A stretch of 64,000 nt of DNA from an uncultured Flavobacteriales bacterium (GTDB taxonomy: Bacteria > Bacteroidota > Bacteroidia > Palsa-965), in the NCBI GenBank assembly GCA_937974275.1, contig CALJIF010000070.1, forward strand, positions 1-64,000, in the 5' to 3' direction. The notes beneath the pieces were generated by a model. The model had not been told where the DNA came from, searched no databases, and saw only the letters and a list, made by a program, of their open reading frames with translations. The first letter of the stretch is position 1; every line of letters begins with the position of its first letter. The position numbers and the translations under genes were made by a program. Below are positions 32,616 to 42,200 of this stretch, piece by piece.

Positions 32616-35090
32616 TTATTTCTTCTTCTTCACCGCTCCTCTAACCGCAACCGCAGTAGTCGGATCATCCGGCCAGGAATGTTTATGGTATTTAATGCGC
32701 AATTCCTTTTTAATTTCAGGATAGCCGCTTTTCCAGAAACCTTCTAAATCTTGCGTAATCTGAACCGGTCGGAATGCCGGTGATAACAAGTGTATCAACA
32801 ACTTCGTTCTGCCGTCGTTGATCGTTGGTGTGGCTTTCCACCCGAATACTTCTTGTAAACGAACGGCCAATACCGGTTGACCGCCATGTTCCGTGTACTT
32901 TATCGCGATCTCGCTTCCGCTGGGTACTGTTATTTTTTTTGGTGCAATGCGATCAACAGCTTGTTGTTGTTCCCACGTTAATTGTTGCATTAAAATTTGT
33001 CCGAAAGGCAATGCGTTAATATCTCCTAAGGTTTTGCATGCGGAAAGATGATTTTTCAAATAACGTTCCGGATGATCCTGCAATGCGCTCAATGAATATT
33101 CAGGCAATTCCAATTCGGGACGCCATTGCTGAACTGCCTGCAAACGCTCAATTTCATTGAGTTGTTCTTCGTCGGGGCGTAAACCTTCTTTGCGTATCAC
33201 CTGCAGCCAAACTTCCTCTAATTGCAAGTTGTCCACAGTATTTAATTTTTCTTCTTTAACACATAATTGAAATATTCTCCATTCGCGTTTACAAATTAAT
33301 GTTTGAGTTCGTTCATCATAACGCACAATTTCATGCGGCAATGCTTGCTCCAACAGATCGTCTGCATGGAATACAGCAGCAGTAAAAATTTTACCTGTTC
33401 CGCCTGTTCCTTCGTCTAATTCTGCAACTGCCAGCCATTCTTCATCTGTTAACACATCACCTTTGTTCAAAGCCGCGATGCGTCCATTGGCTAGACGATA
33501 TCTTCCCGAAGTATCTATTCGTTTTGCAATGCGTTCGGGATAGGCCGCTGCGATGAGTTGTCCTATTTCCGGTGCATCGGGAGAATAATTAGCTTCTTCT
33601 GCTTTAATTATTTGCATCCAGCGTTTCGCAACACGGTTTATATTATCCAACGATCTGCGATCGCCGCTTGTCGGCTTCTTGGCACGATAGTCGAGTAGGG
33701 CATGCAAACGTAAAGCGAGATCCGCACCTTCATGTCGCGGTAATGGATCTCGTTCTTCTAATAATGCAGCTACGTCACAAGCAGCAGCAGCTACTCCTAA
33801 TTCTTTTCCCGTTAACAGCACATGCGCAATGCGTGGATGTGTGGCCAGTTGCAACAGTTGTTTACCATGCGCGGTAATTTTATCGTATTCAATTGCACGT
33901 AATGCTTCGAGTATTTCTCGTGCACGTTCCAGATGTGTCGCGGGTGGTGCAACTAACAATAACGGCAATTGTGTTGCACTGTATCCCCAATTGGTTATTT
34001 CAAGTAAAAAATCGGTGAGGTCGGCTTCCAATATTTCGGGAATGCGCTGCGGTGCAAGCTGGCGATTGATGACTTCCGGCCATAAGCGATAACATACTCC
34101 GGGCCCTAAACGACCTGCGCGACCTGCACGTTGTGTTGCCGCATCCATGCTAATACGCACCGTTTCCAATTTTGTAAATCCGGTTTGCGCATTGTACTTG
34201 GGTTTGCGGGTATAGCCCGAATCCACAACAACACGGACCCCTTCAATAGTTAATGAAGTTTCGGCTATTGATGTCGCAATAATTATTTTTCTCCGTCCGT
34301 GTGCATCGGGTTCGATAGCGCGTTGTTGCGCATCAAAACTCAAGTCGCCATACAAAGGATAGATCAATGCATCGGGAAGTTCGCGTTCCAATTGCTCTGC
34401 AGCGCGCATAATTTCTCCGGATCCGGGAAGAAAAACCAAGATATCGCCGCTCTCTTTTTTCCAAGCTGTCTTTACAACATTGCAAGTTTGTTGAGCCAAC
34501 GATAAATGGGCAGGTTCTTCGGCATAATGAAACGCGATCGGGAATATTTTTCCTTCCGATGATAACACCGGAGCATGATCCAATGCAGCGGATAGCCTTG
34601 TAGTATCCATGGTCGCCGACATGATCAGCAGCTTTAAATCCGGTCGAAGAATTTGTGCTGCTTCTCGTGTTAATGCTAATGATAGATCGGAATGAATATT
34701 GCGTTCGTGAAATTCGTCGAAGATGACCAAGCCATATTCACTGAGTGCGTTGTCGTTTTGTAACAGACGCACCAAAATCCCTTCAGTAACAACTTCTATT
34801 TTCGTCTTTTTCGAAATGGCTTGTTCCATTCGCACACGATAACCGACGCGCTCTCCGACATCTTCAAGCAACTGTGATGCCATGCGTTTTGCAACGGATT
34901 TTGCAGCCAGTCGTCGTGGTTCGAGCATGATGATTTTTTTATCACCCAACCACGATTCCTGCAATAACTCTAACGGAACAATAGTACTTTTTCCCGCACC
35001 GGGAGCGGCTTCCAGAATCACCGTCTGATGTGATTGCAAAGCTTCGCGCAATGCGGGTAACTGTTCGTATATCGGAAGAAGAGCATTCAC
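32616..35090 (-). CDS. hrpB: ATP-dependent RNA helicase HrpB
   Basis: 824 residues from a GTG at 35090, chosen because a -7 box ends four bases before it. Walker A APGAGKST (29-36), Walker B with DEFH (125-128; HrpB usually has DEFH, not DEAH), SAT in MSATMDT, then motif V/VI (IIATSIAETSLTIEGVRVVVD; QRAGRAGRLGPG). After the RecA domains come the HA2 region and the HrpB-specific C-terminal domain (QEVFGWKATPTINDGRTKLL; HLLSPAFRPVQITQDLEGFW). Length is normal for the family. Its cellular role in most bacteria is not well defined. Divergent from era with a 78-bp gap holding both promoters. Confidence 0.95.
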   Translation of the reverse strand: MNALLPIYEQLPALREALQSHQTVILEAAPGAGKSTIVPLELLQESWLGDKKIIMLEPRRLAAKSVAKRMASQLLEDVGERVGYRVRMEQAISKKTKIEVVTEGILVRLLQNDNALSEYGLVIFDEFHERNIHSDLSLALTREAAQILRPDLKLLIMSATMDTTRLSAALDHAPVLSSEGKIFPIAFHYAEEPAHLSLAQQTCNVVKTAWKKESGDILVFLPGSGEIMRAAEQLERELPDALIYPLYGDLSFDAQQRAIEPDAHGRRKIIIATSIAETSLTIEGVRVVVDSGYTRKPKYNAQTGFTKLETVRISMDAATQRAGRAGRLGPGVCYRLWPEVINRQLAPQRIPEILEADLTDFLLEITNWGYSATQLPLLLVAPPATHLERAREILEALRAIEYDKITAHGKQLLQLATHPRIAHVLLTGKELGVAAAACDVAALLEERDPLPRHEGADLALRLHALLDYRAKKPTSGDRRSLDNINRVAKRWMQIIKAEEANYSPDAPEIGQLIAAAYPERIAKRIDTSGRYRLANGRIAALNKGDVLTDEEWLAVAELDEGTGGTGKIFTAAVFHADDLLEQALPHEIVRYDERTQTLICKREWRIFQLCVKEEKLNTVDNLQLEEVWLQVIRKEGLRPDEEQLNEIERLQAVQQWRPELELPEYSLSALQDHPERYLKNHLSACKTLGDINALPFGQILMQQLTWEQQQAVDRIAPKKITVPSGSEIAIKYTEHGGQPVLAVRLQEVFGWKATPTINDGRTKLLIHLLSPAFRPVQITQDLEGFWKSGYPEIKKELRIKYHKHSWPDDPTTAVAVRGAVKKKK

Positions 35091-35094
35091 GCCG

Positions 35095-35102
35095 TAAAGT
35101 TA
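35095..35102 (-). promoter_or_regulatory. -7 promoter box (TAACTTTA), 4 nt before the hrpB GTG
   Basis: On the minus strand TAACTTTA is followed by CGGC and then the GTG start. The same spacing as at era, der and others supports both the box and the GTG start. Confidence 0.5.
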
Positions 35103-35156
35103 ACCGCAAAGTAGTGACGTAAAAAGCGATTATTCCTGTGACGTACACATTCTGCT

Positions 35157-35164
35157 TACCTTTG
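35157..35164 (+). promoter_or_regulatory. -7 promoter box (TACCTTTG), 4 nt before the era start
   Basis: TACCTTTG-TGCC-ATG. The predicted transcription start falls at the start codon. Nearly the same string precedes der 0.9 kb away. Confidence 0.6.
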
Positions 35165-35168
35165 TGCC

Positions 35169-36047
35169 ATGCATAAAGCAGGATTTGTAAATATTGTCGG
35201 TAACCCGAACGCGGGTAAAAGTACGTTGATGAATCAGTTGGTGGGCGAGCGCTTGTCGATTATTACGTCGAAAGCACAAACTACGCGTCATCGCATTATG
35301 GGCATCGTGAATGGAGAGAATTTTCAAATTATCTATTCCGATACTCCCGGTATTTTGAAACCGAAGTACAAATTACAGGAAGGTATGATGCAGTTTGTAG
35401 GCAGCGCGCTTGCTGATGCGGATGTTTTGCTGTTCGTAGTGGATTTAACAGATGACGAGTTGCCGGATGAACATGCATTTAATAAAATCAAGAATGCGCA
35501 AGTGCCGGTGTTTGTTGTATTGAATAAAACGGATGCCGTAAAAGAAGAACGTGTGAATGAACGCAGCGAATTTTGGAAGAAAGAATTGCCCGGAGGAATT
35601 CAGTTTCGCGTATCCGCATTGAAGGGTGATCATTTGGATAAATTGCTGGAAGCCATTATCAATGCGCTTCCCGAGCATCCTGCATATTATCCGAAGGACG
35701 AATTAACCGACAAACCGGAGCGTTTTTTTGTGGCGGAAATCGTTCGCGAAAAAATTCTGGAACAGTACAGTCAGGAAATTCCTTACGCTGTAGAAGTGGT
35801 GGTGGAAGATTTCAAAGAATTGGAAAGCATCATTAAAATACGTGCTATTATTTTCTGTGAACGGGAAACTCAGAAAGGCATCTTGCTGGGACATCAGGGT
35901 TCAGCAATAAAGAAAATGGGAACTGCAGCGCGTTTAGCCATGGAGACGTTTTTGCAGAAAAAAGTTTTTCTCGACTTGCACATCAAAGTGGACAAGCAAT
36001 GGAGAAGCTCCGAAAGGGAGTTGAAGCGATTCGGTTATTTGCAGTAA
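35169..36047 (+). CDS. era: GTPase Era
   Basis: 292 residues. The G domain has G1 GNPNAGKST (11-19), the switch I effector Thr in TTRHRI, G3 DTPG and G4 NKTD. The C-terminal KH domain follows (IKIRAIIFCERETQKGILLG, then GSAIKKMG). Era binds the 3' end of 16S rRNA (anti-Shine-Dalgarno region) and helps 30S assembly. Length and domain order are normal. Der follows 34 bp later with its own promoter box, an adjacency that brings two ribosome-assembly GTPases together. Confidence 0.98.
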   Translation: MHKAGFVNIVGNPNAGKSTLMNQLVGERLSIITSKAQTTRHRIMGIVNGENFQIIYSDTPGILKPKYKLQEGMMQFVGSALADADVLLFVVDLTDDELPDEHAFNKIKNAQVPVFVVLNKTDAVKEERVNERSEFWKKELPGGIQFRVSALKGDHLDKLLEAIINALPEHPAYYPKDELTDKPERFFVAEIVREKILEQYSQEIPYAVEVVVEDFKELESIIKIRAIIFCERETQKGILLGHQGSAIKKMGTAARLAMETFLQKKVFLDLHIKVDKQWRSSERELKRFGYLQ

Positions 36048-36069
36048 TCTCCGCTATTGCTTTAATGAG

Positions 36070-36077
36070 TACCTTTG
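36070..36077 (+). promoter_or_regulatory. -7 promoter box (TACCTTTG), 4 nt before the der start
   Basis: TACCTTTG-CGCC-ATG, almost identical to the era arrangement. It lies in the 34-bp era-der gap, so der can be transcribed from its own start as well as from era. Confidence 0.6.
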
Positions 36078-36081
36078 CGCC

Positions 36082-37386
36082 ATGTCTAATTTGATTGCTA
36101 TTGTAGGTCGCCCGAATGTTGGGAAATCTACGCTTTTCAACCGTATTACCGGATCTCGTCAAGCTATTGTGGAAGAAACCGCAGGTGTGACGCGTGATCG
36201 TCATTATGGTCATGCCGAATGGAACGGAAGAAAATTTTCTGTTATTGATACCGGCGGATACGTTCAAGGTTCCGATGATGTTTTTGAAGAAGAAATTTGT
36301 CGTCAGGTGAAAGTGGCGATACAAGAGGCTTCCATGCTCATGTTTGTGGTAGATGCCATGGAAGGAATTACGCCGTTGGATGAAGATGTAGCGGAAATAA
36401 TTCGACGCAGTAAGAAGAAGGTTTTTTTGGTGGCGAATAAAGTGGATAACCACGAACGCCAAAGTTATGTTCCGGAATTTTATGGTTTGGGATTGGGCGA
36501 TCCGATTGCCGTTTCCAGTGTGAATGGCTCGGGAACCGGTGATTTATTGGATGAGATTGTAAAGAATTTAGGGCCTGAAGAAGAGATTGTGGAAGAAGAG
36601 GTTCCGCGTATTGCAATTGTAGGTCGTCCGAATGCAGGAAAGTCGTCAATTGTGAATGCGTTGCTGGGACAAGATAAATTGATTGTGACCGATATTGCAG
36701 GAACTACTCGTGATGCCATTGACACCCGTTTCAAAGGATTCGGCTTCGATGTCGTTTTGGTGGATACTGCAGGATTGCGCAAGAAGAGCAAGGTGCATGA
36801 GGATATCGAATTTTATTCGGTAATGCGCACGGTTCGTACGATTGAAGATTGTGATGTGATTATGTTGGTGATTGATGCGCAGGAAGGATTTGAATCACAA
36901 GACATGAATATCTTTCAATTAGCGATTAAGAACAGTAAAGGCGTGGTGTTGTTGGTGAACAAATGGGATTTGATTGAGAAGGATCACAAAACCACATTGA
37001 AGTTCGAAGAAACGATTCGCAACAAGATCGCACCGTTCAACGATATTCCGATCATATTTACTTCTGCAACAACAAAACAGCGAGTAATTAAAGGTTTGGA
37101 AGAAGCGGTTGCCGTTTACGAAAACAGAAAGCGACGCATTTCTACTTCCAAGCTGAACGATACGATGTTGCCGATTATTGAACGCACGCCGCCGCCTAGT
37201 ATGAAAGCGAGTTACGTGAAGATTAAGTATGTAACACAGTTGCCGACGCGTACACCGGTATTTGCATTCTTCTGCAATCACCCGCAATACGTGCGCGAAT
37301 CGTACAAGCGCTTTTTGGAAAATCAATTGCGTGAACACTTCAATTTTAAAGGTGTTCCTATCGGAATCGTATTCCGTAAGAAGTAA
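36082..37386 (+). CDS. der: Ribosome-assembly GTPase Der (EngA)
   Basis: 434 residues. Two consecutive GTPase domains: G1 GRPNVGKST (about 8-16) with DTGG and NKVD, and the second G1 GRPNAGKSS (about 182-190) with DTAG and NKWD. A C-terminal KH-like domain (about 355-434, IKYVTQLPTRTPVFAFFCN) completes the family layout. Der is an essential 50S assembly factor. Nothing unusual is seen in length or motifs. Confidence 0.98.
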   Translation: MSNLIAIVGRPNVGKSTLFNRITGSRQAIVEETAGVTRDRHYGHAEWNGRKFSVIDTGGYVQGSDDVFEEEICRQVKVAIQEASMLMFVVDAMEGITPLDEDVAEIIRRSKKKVFLVANKVDNHERQSYVPEFYGLGLGDPIAVSSVNGSGTGDLLDEIVKNLGPEEEIVEEEVPRIAIVGRPNAGKSSIVNALLGQDKLIVTDIAGTTRDAIDTRFKGFGFDVVLVDTAGLRKKSKVHEDIEFYSVMRTVRTIEDCDVIMLVIDAQEGFESQDMNIFQLAIKNSKGVVLLVNKWDLIEKDHKTTLKFEETIRNKIAPFNDIPIIFTSATTKQRVIKGLEEAVAVYENRKRRISTSKLNDTMLPIIERTPPPSMKASYVKIKYVTQLPTRTPVFAFFCNHPQYVRESYKRFLENQLREHFNFKGVPIGIVFRKK

Positions 37387-37426
37387 TCTTCCGCAGTTTT
37401 GAGTATATTCGGGGAAATCCTGAACT

Positions 37427-38452
37427 ATGCGTATTCTATCACTGATTGTATTAGCCGGTTGTTTGGCATGGACGCAATGGTCATCTATTCCGGCTGCTCA
37501 AGCTTATGTGTCGAAAGGAAAAGATACGTTAACAACAACCGATAGCATTCTTATTAATTGGTTGGGTAAAACTGCCGTTACAGGTGCCGTGCCGAAATTG
37601 AATCGATTCTATTTGTGGTTGGAGCAACAAGAAATTGATAGTGTGTTGCAGCAGAAAAATTTGTTGCGTCATGCACAGCCTCAATCCACTATGGAGTGGA
37701 TTTATCAGTCCTCGTTGATGGAAGCACGCTTTGCCGCTAATCCTGTTGCACAGCAGTTGCGTTCCGGTGAACGCATCAGAAAACGTGAAGCCTGGTCGAA
37801 TTTATGGGCAATGGTTACGGAAACACACGATACGGATCCACGCAATCAATTGCTGGAAGTGGTGTTGGAAGATACCGCATGGGTGGCCTTGTTTCGTCCG
37901 GAAAGTAAGAAGCCGTTTGTAGTTGTTGATGTGAGAGGAAATATCATTCCTGATTTGGATGCACAAAATAAGGCGCATCGAATTGCAGTCGTATTATTTC
38001 AGTCGGTATTAACTTCAAAAAAAATAGACGAACTGAAAGAACGAAAGCTGCGCTTTTCAATCCCGGGAAGCAATACGGAATCTGCGCACTTCAGAAGTTT
38101 TATGCTGGTGAATGAGAGCATGATTAAAAGTTGGCATCACGCCGTTCCGGGTGTACAGGAAAAATTGTTGAGTGAGATTAAGTATCTGTTATTGCTGGAC
38201 GCATGGATGTCTAACTCCCCGAAAAATCAGGCGAACAGGGGAAAGAACGGGAAAGTAGCATTGGACAAGTGGGAATCGAATCGTAAACTGAAACGTGTAA
38301 ACGATGCGTTCTTTGCAAATTTGCGCGTTACCGGAAATTATGGAATAGATGCGAATCCTGCTGTGGTAAAGCGTTGCATTGCGGTGTTGCGTGAACGTTG
38401 GCCCAACCAAAAAGATGCTGTTGAACGTTATCCATCCAAAGGGATTCGATAA
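37427..38452 (+). CDS. Exported protein of unknown function
   Basis: 341 residues. The signal peptide (MRILSLIVLAGCLAWTQWSS, cut near AQA/YVS) shows export. The rest is mixed, with helical stretches rich in charged residues, and no Cys pairs, catalytic motif or sorting domain that I recognise. A weak -7-like TATATTCG lies 15 nt upstream of the start. It follows der by 40 nt. Its TAA stop abuts the stop of the convergent gene with no bases between them and no terminator. Confidence 0.7.
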   Translation: MRILSLIVLAGCLAWTQWSSIPAAQAYVSKGKDTLTTTDSILINWLGKTAVTGAVPKLNRFYLWLEQQEIDSVLQQKNLLRHAQPQSTMEWIYQSSLMEARFAANPVAQQLRSGERIRKREAWSNLWAMVTETHDTDPRNQLLEVVLEDTAWVALFRPESKKPFVVVDVRGNIIPDLDAQNKAHRIAVVLFQSVLTSKKIDELKERKLRFSIPGSNTESAHFRSFMLVNESMIKSWHHAVPGVQEKLLSEIKYLLLLDAWMSNSPKNQANRGKNGKVALDKWESNRKLKRVNDAFFANLRVTGNYGIDANPAVVKRCIAVLRERWPNQKDAVERYPSKGIR

Positions 38453-39247
38453 TTACAACCTTCGCACACGCAAGCCCCAGTAACGAGGCCCTTCCATTTC
38501 GTGGTACGGATCCATGATGTAATATTTTAATTTATGGCTTTCCCTTAACGGAATGGCGGTGATGATATAACTTTTTCCGGCAACATAATAATCAACTGCA
38601 GAATCGCCGGGACATGGCACAGTAACGAAATAAATATTTCGTTGCACCGCATTGTCAACAAAAACGGTATGTTGAAATTTCATCACAAGGTATGAGGGCT
38701 TATCCGCGCATGTAACACGCATCACAGGTGTTTCCAATAATTTCATGGTCAATAAAATGGAGTCGCCTTGCAGTAATGCATCGGGTTCCGGACGTGTAAT
38801 ATTAATTTGAACGGAATCCTGTGATTGCCCTGTTTTTACGGCTTGATTCAGTCGAATAAAATAGCATACGGAATCTTTTTTATCGGTGCTGTAGAAAACG
38901 AAAAATCCGTACGCGTTCGGCGACAATAATGTGATGGCTTCATACACACCAATCGGATGTTTGGTAAGTTGCATACTGTATTGACCGCGTTCATCAGGAC
39001 GAATACCTTGCGGAGCCTTGCGTTTGCGCGATTTGCCGGGATTGGTGTATTGTGCTATTTCGAAGGTTACGACATCGCCGGGTTGTGCAGTTCTTCCTAC
39101 AACATTTTCAACGGCATAAGCAAAGTTGTTGGAATGTGAGTGCAACGGTCGTTTCGTCCAGCGCGGTGGCTTTATCACACGACTTGAAGTCTGAGCGAAA
39201 CCAACTGCATGAATAACAGATAAAACTAGAATTAGAAAAAGTCGCAT
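38453..39247 (-). CDS. Secreted protein of unknown function
   Basis: 264 residues from the ATG at 39247 (a TTG two codons upstream is also in frame). The signal peptide ends VGFA/QTSS. The body looks beta-rich: PGDVVTFEIAQYTNPGK, YEAITLLSPNAYGFFVFYS, VTCADKPSYLVMKFQH. I recognise no domain. The start codon lies inside a strong terminator-like hairpin that also follows the upstream CHU_C gene, so read-through from that gene and translation start may be tied together. Confidence 0.7.
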   Translation of the reverse strand: MRLFLILVLSVIHAVGFAQTSSRVIKPPRWTKRPLHSHSNNFAYAVENVVGRTAQPGDVVTFEIAQYTNPGKSRKRKAPQGIRPDERGQYSMQLTKHPIGVYEAITLLSPNAYGFFVFYSTDKKDSVCYFIRLNQAVKTGQSQDSVQINITRPEPDALLQGDSILLTMKLLETPVMRVTCADKPSYLVMKFQHTVFVDNAVQRNIYFVTVPCPGDSAVDYYVAGKSYIITAIPLRESHKLKYYIMDPYHEMEGPRYWGLRVRRL

Positions 39248-39271
39248 GATCAAAGATCACACGACTTTTTC
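39235..39271 (-). terminator. Terminator-like hairpin containing the start codon of the downstream gene
   Basis: Arms GAAAAAGTCG/CGACTTTTTC (39235-39244 with 39262-39271) and, after a symmetric CA/CA internal loop, TGATC/GATCA with an AAA tip. It lies 19 nt after the CHU_C gene stop (39290). Read on the minus strand, the descending arm contains ATGCGACTTTTTC, the first codons of the next gene, and the T5 run doubles as the terminator U-tract. It may act as a terminator, an attenuator, or both. Confidence 0.75.
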
Positions 39272-39289
39272 AACTAACCAAACAAGCGT

Positions 39290-42200
39290 CTATCGAATAA
39301 CGTTCACATGCGTAATACGCTTCATTCTTCTTAGTCCATCACACTCCGTGGTATATTCAATTCGGACCACATACGTGTCCATTTGTACATATTGCCCTTT
39401 GTATTTGCCGTCCCAGCCCGCGTTGATATCGTTAGAGGTGTAAATCAATTGTCCCCAACGATTAAAAATTTGCATTTCAAATGTGTTTACCGAACTGCCG
39501 ATCGCATAGAATTTATCATTAGCCCCACTTTCGTTTGGTGTGAAGGTATTGGGCACATACAACACGCCACCGCCTGTTTCTCCAACAACTTCAATGGTAT
39601 CTGACAAATTACAATTTGAATTATTGATGACATTTACCCAATACGTTCCGGGTTCAGTCACGGTAATCGTTTGTGTAGTCATACCGTTGCTCCACAAAAA
39701 TTGTGATCCAGGATTTCCGGCGTCTAATGTTACTCCTTCGATAACTTCACACAATGAAATAGTACTTCCTAAGGCCACGTCTGCCAAAAGACCAATCACA
39801 ATAGTGTCGCTTCCAACGCACTGCCCGGCGCTAACAGTTACGTAGTACGTTCCTGCAGTATCAATGATGAGTTGATTGTTCGTCGATCCGTCTGACCAAA
39901 CGTAGGAGCTATTGGGTGTGGTAGCATCCAATATTAAAGTTGCTGCAGGACAGATTAATGTATCATTACCCAAATCAGGAGTTGGAACCGGAGTCATCAT
40001 CACCACGATCGAATCACGAAACGAGCAATTGCCGCTGCTGACATCTACCCAATAGATTCCTGCCGCATTCACGGTTATTAATTGCGTCGTGGCTCCCGTG
40101 CTCCAGTTGTATTGGGAGCCCGGATTTCCTGCATCCAATAGCAAGGAAACTCCTTCACACACCGTAGTATCACTTCCGATATTCGGAATACTGAATGTTG
40201 ATATGACAATGGTGTCGGTTGCAGAACAGAAGCCATTATCCACCACTACCCAATATGTTCCGGCAACGTTTGCGTTAATGCTTGCTGAGGTCGCTCCTGT
40301 ACTCCACAAATACGTGCAACCGGCATTGGTTGCATTTAACGGAATATTAAACGGCCCGCAGATCGTAGTATCGTTACCCAAATTGACAATTGGTTCAGGT
40401 AAGATTGTCATCACTAATTGAAATGTATCCGCGAAATTGCAACTGAGCGAATCAATAGCTATTAACGTTACTGTATACGTTCCTGCGGTTGTCCAGGCGT
40501 GTGAAGGCGCAGCATTTGTATCAATGGGTGAACCATCACCGAAATCCCATAAGTAGTTTACAGCATTTAACGATCCGTTACTGAAATTCGCTGATTGGTT
40601 GACACAAACCGTATCGGATGGAGCAGCAGTTGCGGTGGCATTTACACCTACGGCCTGAAAGTCAATTTTGAAAACGGCAACATCGTAACTACCTGCTAAA
40701 TTGTTGGGTGCATAAGCTCCCGGAGTTGTGGGATAATTCATCGCACCCTGACAAATGGCTTCATAAACAATTCCATTCGGATCAAATCGTGAAGTGCCAC
40801 CATCAACATGTTCCCATCCTCCGTTTGCACCGAAGTAAGTTGCGTATACCATGGAGGTTGCATTCTGATCCAAAACCAATAAATAGAAATCGTTACCGTC
40901 CGTAATCGGTTGAATGCAATTAGGACTTACCGTGTACGCTGCGACTGCTCCCCAACCTGCCGCATAAATATTGCCGCAGATGTCCACCATAAATGCTGTA
41001 GGAGAAATTTTATTCATTGTAGTGCCATCTCCAAAAACGGAATGTACTAAACGCGATGTCAACGTTTGATTGAATTTGGAAATGTACTGTGCACTTCCCG
41101 GAACACCGTACGCTCCTGCAGTTGGCGCTTGTGGCGCATCGGATTGACCGTAAATAAATACATCACCGTTCTGATCAAGGTCAATAAAGAATGCATAATC
41201 CGGAGCTGCGGTACCAACAATAGTAGATGCGCTTAAGACGCTGGCATTACCGCCGAGGTATATAATAAAACCATCATGATTGCCTTGTGCTGTGGTTTGG
41301 TATGCTCCGCCTGTTGTAGGAAAGTTATTACTGTTCGTTGCCCCTGCAGCGTATACATCACCTGATGCGGTTAGTCGTAATCCGAAACACGCATCATCAT
41401 TGGCTCCGCCGATATAGGTAGCATATGTCATAGCGGTGAGTAAAGGATTCATTTTAAATACAACACCATCTTGCCCACCATTTTGCGTATTGTCATATGA
41501 ACCGGGAGTTACCGGAAAGTTGGTAGAACGTGTCATGGATGCGATATACGGGTTACCTGCAGCATCTACGATGATTTCACCACGATAGGTGTCACCATAG
41601 TTGGGAGCTACCATGTTGTTTCCATCTTGTCCGCTACCGCCCACGAATGTAGAACCAATCAATACCGTTCCCGTGGTGTTAAACTTCGACACAATAATGT
41701 CCATGTCGTTTCCAGAAGTTCCGTTAAACGTTTGATCAAATGCGCCTGCAGTAGTCGGGAAATTGTTACCTGCTGTAGTACCATACACAAACAATTCGTT
41801 GTTGGCATCGACAACTAAACTGTGCGGATAATCGCTCGTAGAACTTCCCAAATAAGTAGCGTACAATAAGGCAGAACCGTTGGAACTTAATTTACTGATG
41901 GCAATATCAATCTGCCCGCCGAACGTACTCTGTATAGCGCCGGGAGTAACGGGGTAGCCCGGGCCGAAAGAAATCGCACCGGTATAAATATTTCCTGCAG
42001 CATCATACGTTGCACAATGTCCGTAATTCGTAGCAGTTGAACCTGAATAGGTAGACGCTACCAGGATCGGGTCAATGATTAATGCAGCACTTTTATCATA
42101 TCCATTCGGAAATTCAAAACCAACTTCACCGTTCTTAATTTGATAACGACATTTTACAATTTTCTTTTTTCCGTCAATGATTTGATAAGCAACAGGAATG

